A stretch of DNA of 64,000 bases from MPNO01 sp965205995 (GTDB lineage: Bacteria; Pseudomonadota; Alphaproteobacteria; MPNO01), in the NCBI GenBank assembly GCA_965205995.1, contig OZ242200.1:1550001-1614000 (forward strand). The letters are read 5' to 3'. The translations under genes were made by a program, and so were the position numbers. The notes beneath the pieces are model-generated. The model made no database searches, was not told where the DNA came from, and worked only from the letters and a program-made list of their open reading frames with translations. Below, one piece after another: positions 7,960 to 14,451 of this stretch. The number at the start of each line of letters is the position of its first letter. Position 1 is the first letter of the stretch.

Positions 7960-8065
7960 CTGGGCGCCCGCCGACCTCAATAGCGCGAGAAGGACTGCCC
8001 CTCCTTGACGACACACTCGATCAAGAAGGGCGCGCCGGGATGAAATCGTCGGACGTCCCGACCGG
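7960..8065 (-). pseudogene. Decayed copy A of a ThDP-enzyme gene 3' end
   Basis: Read on the minus strand it gives LIECVVKEGQ and a stop, like the LIECMVKEGQKFSRY end of the gene at 12814. Similarity starts before the parS site and runs to about 8062, with an internal deletion of about 30 bases relative to the parent. Only the last 30-odd codons remain. Confidence 0.65.
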
Positions 8066-8080
8066 CATCGACGATCCGCG

Positions 8081-8428
8081 TCACTCTTCGAGGAGCCGGG
8101 CCATCATGCGACGGACGTGATCCTGTCCGCCGAAGAACACCGCCAGCACGCGGACCGTTTCGCGCGGCTCGTCGACATCGAACCGGTAAATCGCCCGTCC
8201 GATGGCGAGATGCCGCAGGCCGGGCAAGATGTCGTCATGGGGTTCGTCCCTTCGGGGCGCGGCCAGGATGCGCTCCGCGGCCGCGCGGATCTCGACAATC
8301 CGCGATGCGGCATGATCGAGCGCACTCTCCAGGCTCTCGCCGAAGCCGAGATAGCTGCGAAGGAGATGATCGAATATCAGCCCGAAGTCGCGTTCGGCCT
8401 CCGCCGAGAACTCAAGACGGAAGGCCAT
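8081..8428 (-). CDS. ParE/RelE-family toxin
   Basis: 115 residues. MAFRLEFSAEAERDFGLIFD is the standard ParE opening (beta strand, then a helix with A-E-x-D). GLRHLAIGRAIYRFDVDEP and VRVLAVFFGGQD are the beta strands that carry the basic residues, and the product ends with a helix. In this family the toxin poisons DNA gyrase (ParE) or cuts ribosome-bound mRNA (RelE); the ParD-type partner argues for ParE. I prefer the ATG at 8428 because the domain begins there; a second ATG at 8449 would overlap the antitoxin gene more. The start overlaps the 3' end of the antitoxin gene, so the pair is one operon. Confidence 0.85.
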   Translation of the reverse strand: MAFRLEFSAEAERDFGLIFDHLLRSYLGFGESLESALDHAASRIVEIRAAAERILAAPRRDEPHDDILPGLRHLAIGRAIYRFDVDEPRETVRVLAVFFGGQDHVRRMMARLLEE

Positions 8429-8687
8429 GCCCGCGGCGCTTGCCGGCAACCATCCCGGCCAGCCGCGCGTCCATCCCCTTCGCGTCGACGAACCCGCCCT
8501 GGCGGCGGCGGGACAGGAGCTCCCGCAACGCCGCCGTTTCGAGCTCCTCGGCGTCGATCCGCCGACGCAGCAGATCGACTCCTTGCTGCAGGACCGCGCT
8601 CACGCTCGAATAGCGCCCCGCCTCGACCAGCGCCCTGGCGAAGGCGTGCTGCTCGTCGGTGAGCGAGATCGAGGACTTGACCGTCAC
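8412..8687 (-). CDS. ParD-family antitoxin
   Basis: 91 residues. TVKSSISLTDEQHAFARALV, followed by GRYSSVSAVLQQGVDLLRRR, is a ParD ribbon-helix-helix: the beta strand, then two helices with the typical 'GRYSSVSAVLQ' turn. The acidic tail with VDAKGMDARLAGM binds the toxin in related systems. The GTG at 8685-8687 is preceded by GGAGG five bases away; no better start is nearby. It should neutralise the ParE product and repress the operon. The pair sits between two decayed fragments of the same ThDP-enzyme gene, so it may have arrived during the rearrangement that scattered them. Confidence 0.85.
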   Translation of the reverse strand: MTVKSSISLTDEQHAFARALVEAGRYSSVSAVLQQGVDLLRRRIDAEELETAALRELLSRRRQGGFVDAKGMDARLAGMVAGKRRGHGLPS

Positions 8688-8754
8688 GGGCACCTCCCTG
8701 GCGTCAAGGTAGTACTGCGTAGCACCAGGGTCAACGACAGGTCTCTGCCGAGAC

Positions 8755-8833
8755 CGGAAATTCTGCCCCTCCTTGACGATGCACTCGATCGGGAAGGGGT
8801 GACGGCGATCCCCTTCTTCAGCGCCGGGATGAA
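8755..8833 (-). pseudogene. Decayed copy C of a ThDP-enzyme gene 3' end
   Basis: On the minus strand PALKKGIAVT is followed by PIECIVKEGQNF, matching the C-terminus of the gene at 12814 (PALKKGIAVTQSG, LIECMVKEGQKF). About eleven bases between the two parts are lost. It lies just upstream of the ParDE operon; no parS remains beside it. Confidence 0.65.
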
Positions 8834-8919
8834 CGGAAGGGTTCCGCTCCGCGACGGGTTGGGGCAGCCGGCCGGAGCCTGTGCTAGACATCTTCCGGGA
8901 TGTCACCTAATTTCGCCTC

Positions 8920-9339
8920 GTGAGACTGGTGCTGGATACGAATGTCGTCGTTGCCGCATTCCGAAGCCGCCGGGGCGCAAGCAACGCGCTCCTTGGGCTG
9001 GTCGACGCGAGGCAGGTTACGATGTTGTGCTCCACGGCTTTGTTCCTCGAATACGAGGCGGTTCTCGGGCGAGCGCGGACGCGGGCGGTCACCGGGCACA
9101 GCCTCGACGATGTCGCCGCCGTCATGAGCGCCCTTGCCGCGCTCTGCGAGCCGGTCGACATATCCTTCCGGGTGCGGCCTGTGTTGCGGGACGCCGATGA
9201 CGAAATGGTCCTGGAGGCGGCTCTGAATGGCGGGGCGGATGCTATCGTGACCCACAATGTCAGGGATTTCATACCGGCCCCGGCGCTCGGTATCGAGATC
9301 GCCGCCCCTGGCGACATCTTGGGAAGGCTGGCCGAATGA
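8920..9339 (+). CDS. PIN-domain toxin (COG1569 type)
   Basis: 139 residues from a GTG start. MRLVLDTNVVVAAFRSRRG opens a PIN domain with Asp6. The acidic pocket is completed by Glu44 or Glu46 (FLEYEAVL), Asp93 or Asp94 (RDADDEMVLEAAL) and Asp116 (THNVRDF). This subfamily ('putative toxin-antitoxin system component, PIN family') usually pairs with a small HicB-like antitoxin encoded downstream, which is what follows here with a four-base ATGA overlap. The predicted activity is metal-dependent RNA cleavage. The partner is broken, so the toxin may be unchecked, inactive in the cell, or neutralised by another antitoxin. Confidence 0.85.
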   Translation: MRLVLDTNVVVAAFRSRRGASNALLGLVDARQVTMLCSTALFLEYEAVLGRARTRAVTGHSLDDVAAVMSALAALCEPVDISFRVRPVLRDADDEMVLEAALNGGADAIVTHNVRDFIPAPALGIEIAAPGDILGRLAE

Positions 9340-9607
9340 CGGACGCCCGGCGCTACAAGTATCCGCTGCAATTGCCCGCGTCGCTGAAGGAGACGGCCGC
9401 GCAGTGGATCAGGTCCTGGCGAAGGAGGACGGCGTGTCGCTCAACCAGTGGATCGTCGCGGCGGTGGCCCAGAAGATCGGCGCCGTCGAAACCGCGGAGG
9501 TCTTTCTCCGCGAGCGCGCGGCGGGCGCGCGCGAAGGCGATCTGTCCCGCTATCTGCAAAGCGCGCCCGACACACCACCCGGGTCGGGCGACGAGTTGCC
9601 GCGCTGA
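9336..9607 (+). pseudogene. HicB-like antitoxin with one frameshift
   Basis: The first frame gives MTDARRYKYPLQLPASLKET and the second frame VLAKEDGVSLNQWIVAAV, then GAVETAEVFLRERAAG and a DELPR end. Together they match the small HicB-family antitoxin that follows PIN toxins of this class (LPASLK, then EDGVSLNQ). The frame changes near 9395-9410. The start overlaps the toxin stop (ATGA). The gene is either broken or the sequence has a one-base error there. Confidence 0.72.
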
Positions 9608-9994
9608 TCCGCGCGCTCGCCGCTCGCAATGTCGACCGGAGCCGGCCGGGGGGGCGGCGGAGTGGAGATATCTTCTCTCTAGCGGCAAGAGAATTCCCTG
9701 CGCCGATGGAAATAACGCGGATGAAAGCCTTAGCCTGACTTATTCATCGGAGGCAGAGTTTATCGGTTGATTTTGAGCGCGCGAAGGTTTGCGTTCGGCG
9801 CCTTGGGATGTCGGGGTTTGAGGTTGAACGGGCTCGGGTGCTCGGGGCACGGCGACGAGGCGCCCGGCCAGCAGGCGGAACAGGGCGGCATCCGACGAGA
9901 TCAGTCCGCCATCGAAACCGGCGGTCACCTTCTTGCGTCTGACGGCTGGCAGATCGAACGGGGCTGCTCGGCGATACGTCGGACCTGGCATCAC

Positions 9995-10016
9995 GGGGCT
10001 TATAGACTAGAGTAAC
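9995..10016 (+). repeat. Left terminal inverted repeat of the IS1595 element
   Basis: 22 bp, starting GGGGCTTATAGACTAG; a perfect inverted match to 11229-11250. Confidence 0.9.
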
Positions 10017-10027
10017 CACGACTCCGA

Positions 10028-10189
10028 TCAGGTATTTTCGTCGTATTCGATCCTCACGTCGCACACGACGGCACGCAGGAGATCCTCGGGCGTGGTGTCG
10101 ATGCCGATGTCTTCCTCCATCTCCGCCTTGCTCGGCTGGTAGGAGGAGGGCTTGAGCCGGACCGCCGGCTTGTCCTTGATCGTCTCCAT
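10028..10189 (-). CDS. Small passenger protein of the IS1595 element
   Basis: 53 residues: METIKDKPAVRLKPSSYQPS, then KAEMEEDIGIDTTPEDLLRA, ending IEYDENT. The frame is fully open between the transposase gene and the left terminal repeat, on the same strand, 24 bases beyond the transposase stop. The 'KPAVRLKPSxYQPSKAE' start is one I associate from memory with small hypothetical proteins of alphaproteobacteria. Its acidic middle (EMEEDIGIDTTPEDL) could make a protein-protein helix. The role, if any, in transposition is unknown. Confidence 0.62.
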   Translation of the reverse strand: METIKDKPAVRLKPSSYQPSKAEMEEDIGIDTTPEDLLRAVVCDVRIEYDENT

Positions 10190-10213
10190 CCGGGTTCTCG
10201 CTTCCCCGTGCTG

Positions 10214-11179
10214 CTACGACGCGGTCAGGTCGGCATAGCTGATCCGCCGCCCGATCATGCCCCGTACGATAGTCCCCATCTGGTCGAGCGTGTCGGCCTG
10301 CCGGTCGTTGTGCCGGCCCGCGAACTCCGTCACATAGCGATCCATGTGCTTCGGGCTGATCTTGTGGAATGTCCCCGTATGGGCTCGCTTGAGCATCGCC
10401 CAGAACGACTCGATGCCCTGCGTTCCCGCGTCGCCCCGCACATACTCGCCCTTCGAGTGGTTGACGCTCTCGTGATCGTGGAAGATCAACCCGAGCCAGG
10501 ACGCGTGCTCGTCGGTGTAGACCTTGGCGTCGGCGACGACCCGGTCCTCGACGAAGCTCTGGAGCGTCCAGCCGTCCATGCCCTCGACCACGGCCGCGCT
10601 CACCTTGTTGGTCCGTCGATCCCTGGCGCCGGCGACGATGGTCTTGCCCGCGAGGGAACCGGCGCCCTTCATCGCCTCGCGCCTGGACTTCGGCATGTTC
10701 TTGCGCTTGCCGCCGATATAGGCCTCGTCGGCCTCGACCGGACCGGCGAACCGATCGCCGACCTCCTTCCACGCCTCGCGAATGCGGTGCGCGAGATACC
10801 ACGCGGACTTCTGGCCGATGCCCAGGTCGCGGTGGAGCTTCATCGACGAAACCCCCTTGAGGTTCGTCGCCACCAGGTAGATCGCGGCGAGCCATGTTCG
10901 ATAGCCGAGCGGCGAGCCCTGCATCACCGTCCCGGTCTTGAGCGAGAACATGCGCCGCTTCGGGCAGTCGCGGCACCGATGCGTCATGGTCGGATGCGCG
11001 ATGCCGCACTGGATATTGCGAGAGCCGCAGTGCGGGCAGTACGGCCCATCCGGCCAGCGCTCCGCCGTGAACCATGCCTCGGCCGCCTCGTCGGTCGGAA
11101 ACATCCGGAAGAGCCGGTCCAGAGACAGACCCTCGCGATACGACTTCCCCGGCCCCTTGCTCATCGATCCTGTCGCCAT
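10214..11179 (-). CDS. IS1595-family transposase
   Basis: 321 residues, full length. A zinc ribbon (CPHCGSRNI at about 48, HRCRDCPKR at about 68) leads the protein, as in ISXO2-type IS1595 enzymes. The DDE catalytic domain follows: VEADEAYIGGKRKNMPKSRR gives the first acid, VYTDEHASW the second, and GTQGIESFWAMLKRAHTG the last part of the triad. The gene is open with no stops, so the element could still be active. ATG at 11177-11179 or an internal MSKGPGKSYREG start are both possible. Confidence 0.93.
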   Translation of the reverse strand: MATGSMSKGPGKSYREGLSLDRLFRMFPTDEAAEAWFTAERWPDGPYCPHCGSRNIQCGIAHPTMTHRCRDCPKRRMFSLKTGTVMQGSPLGYRTWLAAIYLVATNLKGVSSMKLHRDLGIGQKSAWYLAHRIREAWKEVGDRFAGPVEADEAYIGGKRKNMPKSRREAMKGAGSLAGKTIVAGARDRRTNKVSAAVVEGMDGWTLQSFVEDRVVADAKVYTDEHASWLGLIFHDHESVNHSKGEYVRGDAGTQGIESFWAMLKRAHTGTFHKISPKHMDRYVTEFAGRHNDRQADTLDQMGTIVRGMIGRRISYADLTAS

Positions 11180-11228
11180 CCTGTTACTCTATTGTAAATG
11201 ACGGGATCGCAACTCAGAAGCCAGAATT

Positions 11229-11250
11229 GTTACTCTAGTCTATAAGCCCC
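11229..11250 (-). repeat. Right terminal inverted repeat of the IS1595 element
   Basis: 22 bp, the perfect inverted partner of 9995-10016, ending CTATAAGCCCC directly against the target duplication GATCGAAC. Confidence 0.9.
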
Positions 11251-11451
11251 GATCGAACGGGAGCAGGCTATCTTCGGTCATGACCGGCGTGGCGCTTTCG
11301 TCGGCCGGGAAGAAAGACGCTTCGACTACGATTTTCTAAGCAATCACAACGACTTATGCCGCATCCGCCAACACATCATCAGGCCCGGCGTGAATAAAGC
11401 GGGCTAACATGCTCTCCTCCATTGCGACATGTAAGCCAGCTCGATATTCTG

Positions 11452-11937
11452 CTAGATATAGAACATGCTAATGGGGAAATAGGTATCCGCATAAATCTTG
11501 AAAGTGCCGTCTCTCGTTATCAGCAAGTACACCGACAACCTTGTATGACCAGGGGCCAATCTGGGGATCTTCCGTTCGAAGGGTTTTGCCAATTCCGCAT
11601 GTTGCCTGTCGAGAATACTGTTGAAGAGCTCAATCGTCCCTATTTCCCGGCTGCTTATCCAGTTTTGTTTGGGAAGCCGCGTTCTTCGATAGGTAGCTCC
11701 CACATATAAGTTCCCTTCGACAAATCCGTACCTTCTCAGTGCCGTCGCCGCGCCCTCGAAGTCGTCCGGCAAATGCTGCGCCACGATGTCGCTAACATCC
11801 CGGCTTTCGCCGCTGGCCTCCTCCCAGATCGCCTTGTCCAGATCGGTAAACGATCGCCAGGTCAGCCACATGTCCGCTGCGACCACGACCACCGCCGCCA
11901 GAATCCCGAAGAGAACAAACTTCCATATGCGCTTCAT
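11452..11937 (-). CDS. Hypothetical membrane-anchored protein, one of a paralogous pair
   Basis: 161 residues. An N-terminal TM anchor (FVLFGILAAVVVVAADMWL, residues 7-25) is followed by a soluble domain that should face the periplasm: DVSDIVAQHLPDDFEGAATA, LYVGATYRRTRLPKQNW, and a beta-rich tail (LSVYLLITRDGTFKIYADTY). The family is not recognised. The gene upstream on the same strand is a paralogue (VTDIAVQRRPNDY, GVTYRRQPV), and its stop overlaps this ATG by one codon pair (ATGA), so the two were translated together. Base composition is less GC-rich than the neighbourhood, as in other transferred genes here. Confidence 0.6.
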   Translation of the reverse strand: MKRIWKFVLFGILAAVVVVAADMWLTWRSFTDLDKAIWEEASGESRDVSDIVAQHLPDDFEGAATALRRYGFVEGNLYVGATYRRTRLPKQNWISSREIGTIELFNSILDRQHAELAKPFERKIPRLAPGHTRLSVYLLITRDGTFKIYADTYFPISMFYI

Positions 11938-12288
11938 TTTCCTTCGGTCCTCATCGTGGGCGGCCAGAGTGGCGTGTAGTAGCGAAGGAGTTCTACTTCA
12001 GTGGCGTTCACGTCGTTGTAATCCAGAACCGGCTGCCGCCGATAGGTCACCCCGGCGACCCCTAAATCCTAAACCCAGAAGAGCCATTACCGCTCCGATG
12101 TAATCATTGGGACGACGTTGGACCGCAATATCCGTCACATCCGCGTTGGGTCGCCAACTGCTGTTGTTTATGGCGTTGTCCAGTTCGATTCGGGGCGAAT
12201 ACAACATGACCCATGCCAAAGAACCGCCGAACAGGGAGAACACGAGAATGGTGGCGTCGGCAGGCCAGAACCAAGCTCGACGCGCCAT
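11934..12288 (-). pseudogene. Frameshifted paralogue of the downstream membrane protein
   Basis: The N-terminal frame reads ATILVFSLFGGSLAWVML (TM), then ADVTDIAVQRRPNDYIGAVM. The C-terminal frame reads GVAGVTYRRQPVLDYNDVNA and ends TMRTEGK with a TGA that overlaps the next gene's ATG. The parts align with residues 45-110 of the intact paralogue. The frame changes near 12050-12070, next to GGGGTCGCCGGGG. The ATG at 12286-12288 is the likely start. Confidence 0.55.
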
Positions 12289-12780
12289 CGCCGTGCGCGT
12301 CCTTCCAGACGGGCTTGGCCGGCGCGGGTTCGCTTCCGGTAACCCTGCGTGCGGGGGTGGAGATTCCGGTCGGCCGCGGAGAATCTCTGGCCGCGCCCAA
12401 CCTGCCCAAGAAACCCGTTCCCGCCGCGACATCTTTACCCCACCGGTACAGCGATCACGACCGCGAGCCTGCATGGCCTCTCACGTCAAGAATGTTTCCC
12501 CTGAGCAGTGTAAACGGACATATGGAAAATGCAATGACAACATATCTTTCACGGTATCATTGCCGATTTTCCGCATCGATGCGGCGCGCCCATACGATAA
12601 GGAGCCTCGCGGCGGCGGCTGGCGGCCTCAAGGCAATTTGGGACCATGACCGGCAGGCGTTGGATCACAGCATTCGCGGGTCGGTCGAGCCCGGCGGTTC
12701 TATTGTTGTTGGCGCTCGCCGGACCCGTCCCGGCCGGTCAACCCAATGGTGAAACGCCGCCCCGGAGCCTTCCTTCCCGA
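12289..12780. other. Intergenic stretch without a clear gene
   Basis: The only frame with any character is 12646-12792 on the plus strand: a short Arg-rich start, then the hydrophobic run VLLLLALAGPVPAGQ, which looks like a signal peptide. It stops inside the parS palindrome after 48 codons, so it may be the 5' remnant of a secreted-protein gene. Confidence in it is low. Confidence 0.3.
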
Positions 12781-12796
12781 TGTTTCACGTGAAACA
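12781..12796. other. parS centromere site, copy 2
   Basis: TGTTTCACGTGAAACA, identical to the sites at 7944 and 17395. It lies directly beyond the 3' end of the ThDP-enzyme gene. Confidence 0.88.
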
Positions 12797-12813
12797 TCAG
12801 GCGAACGCCGGCC

Positions 12814-14451
12814 TCAATAGCGCGAGAATTTCTGCCCCTCCTTCACCATGCACTCGATCAGGAAGGGCGCGCCGGATTGGGTGACGGCGATCCCCTTCTT
12901 CAGCGCCGGGATGAAGTCGTCCGGCGTCTCGACCCGGGCGGCGGCGACGCCCAGCCCCTCGGCGACCCTGGTGTAGTTGCCGCCGACCGTCATCGCGCCG
13001 TATTTCTCGTCGGAGACGATCAGCACCTCGCGCTCGGCCGCCATGATGCCGTTGTTGAGCACGATGGTGAGGATCGCGATGCCGGCGCGCGCGGCGGTCT
13101 CGAGATCCATCCCGGTCATGCCGATCGCCGCATCCCCCATCACGTTGATGCAGAGCTTGCCGGGTGCGGCGAGCTTGGCGCCCATGATGACGGCGAGGCC
13201 GTAGCCGAGCTGGGTCGACTTGCCCCAGCCGATATAGGAATCCGCCACCGTGGTCTCCCACATCGGCAGCAGCTGCTCGCGCGGGCTGCCCGAATCGTGG
13301 GTGATGATGACGTTGTCGCGGTCCACATTGGCCATCAGGTCGCGGATGATGCGGTACTGGTTGATCGGAACCTCGTCCGAATCGCGCTCGGCCGCCCAGT
13401 CCGCGCGCCAGGCCTCCTTGACCTCGGCGACCGAGCGCGACACCGCCTCCAGCGTCGCTCCTCCGCCATTCGCCCGGCGGATCGCGCCGACCTCCTCGAT
13501 CAGCGCCTCGAGCACCAGCTTCGCGTCGCCGATCAGCGCGTGGTCGGCGCGGTAGTCCTTGTGGATGTCGCCGGCCTCGTTGGTCGAATGGACGAGGGTC
13601 TTGCCGGGCGGCACCGAGGGTCCGAACGGGGTTTTGGTCAGGCTGGAGCCGATGGCGAAGACGAGGTCGGCGCGGGCCAGGAACTCGAACAGCATCTTGG
13701 GGCCCGACCGGGTCGAGGAGCCGCAGGCGAGCGCATGGTTCTCGGGCATCGCGCTCTTGCCCGGGTTGGTCGCGACCACCGGCGCCGGCACCAGCTCGGC
13801 GAGCCGCACCAGCTGCGGCGCTGGCGCCGGCATAGAGCACCCCCTGCCCGGCCCAGAGCACCGGGTTCCTGGCCGCCGCCAGCATCCCGGCCGCCTTCCT
13901 GAGCGCGGCCGGGTCGGGCGCCGCGCGCTGGGCGGGGGCGGGCTCGTAGTCGAGCGGGGCGGCGAGCTCCTCATCCCACACCTCGGCCGGGATCTCGATC
14001 AGCACCGGGCCGCCCCGCCGGTGCGCATCGCCTGGAAGGCGCGGCGCATCAGCTCCGGCAGCTCGTCCGCCGCATGCGCGCGGGCCGCCCATTTGGTGAC
14101 CGGCGCGTAGACCTCGGTGGCGTCGAAGGTCGGGTGGCGGTACTGCCGGTCGAGCCCCTGGCCGCCCGGCAGGATCAGCAACGGCACGTTCTCCGAATAG
14201 GCCTGGGCGATGCCGGGGAAGGCGTTCTCGATGCCGGGCCCGGCTTGCGCGGCGAACACGCCGATGCGCCTTCCGCGGTGGATCCGGCTGTAGCCGTCGG
14301 CGAGGCCGACGCCCACCCGCTCCTGGCGGCACAATATCGGGCGGATGCCGATCGCCGCGCAGGCCTCGATCAGCGGGTTGCGCGGGTAGCAGGAGAGGAA
14401 CTCGGTCCCCTCGCGCTTGAGGATTTCGGCGATTGCCTGGGCGCCGTTCAT
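12814..14451 (-). pseudogene. Thiamine-diphosphate enzyme, acetolactate-synthase-like, two frameshifts
   Basis: Three frames together give one ThDP enzyme. Frame one (14451 to about 14012): MNGAQAIAEILKREGTEFLS, with RQERVGVGLADGYSR holding the catalytic glutamate. Frame two (to about 13835): GGPVLIEIPAEVWDEELAAP. Frame three to the stop: the central domain, then GDAAIGMTGMDLETAARAGI, the GDG-type ThDP-binding motif with N in LNNG, ending LIECMVKEGQKFSRY. Each junction needs one extra base; the first lies in a GGCGGGGCGG run and could be a homopolymer miscall. The start overlaps the stop of the ligase gene (ATGA). The reaction, most likely decarboxylation or carboligation of a 2-oxo acid, is not known. 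Copies of its 3' end lie at 7960 and 8755. Confidence 0.78.

Larger units (their letters stand above)
9960..11250 (-). mobile_element. IS1595-family insertion sequence with 8-bp target duplication
   Basis: GATCGAAC stands on both sides (9952-9959 and 11251-11258), the 8-bp duplication expected of the IS1595 family. The right end reads, inward on the minus strand, GGGGCTTATAGACTAG. The left end carries the same sequence at 9995 but has 35 extra bases (9960-9994) between it and the duplication; those also begin GGGGCT. The element encodes a full transposase and a small passenger protein, both on the minus strand. Insertion disrupted the IS1380 transposase gene. Confidence 0.87.
9740..11281 (-). 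pseudogene. IS1380-family transposase remnant, split by IS1595
   Basis: From the ATG at 11279-11281 the minus strand reads MTEDSLLPFD. After removing the nested element and one copy of its target duplication, the frame continues LPAVRRKKVTAGFDGGLISS, the conserved N-terminus of IS1380 transposases. It then passes to LFRLLAGRLVAVPRAPEPVQ and ends in SASDE inside the terminal repeat. The catalytic core is missing. Confidence 0.7.
9730..11407 (-). mobile_element. Internally deleted IS1380-family element carrying a nested insertion
   Basis: Imperfect terminal inverted repeats TTAGCCTGACTTATTCA (9730-9746) and, on the other strand, TTAGCCCGCTTTATTCA (11391-11407) bound the element. Inside are the N-terminus of an IS1380 transposase, cut in two by an IS1595-type element, and a short C-terminal remnant. 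Without the nested element only about 380 bp remain, far less than the usual 1.6-1.7 kb, so the middle of the transposase gene is gone. I see no clear target duplication at the outer ends. Confidence 0.6.

Noticed and set aside
12646..12792. 48-codon frame with a signal-peptide-like run
   Set aside because: It is short and ends within the parS palindrome; there is no downstream continuation. It is noted in the gap entry only.
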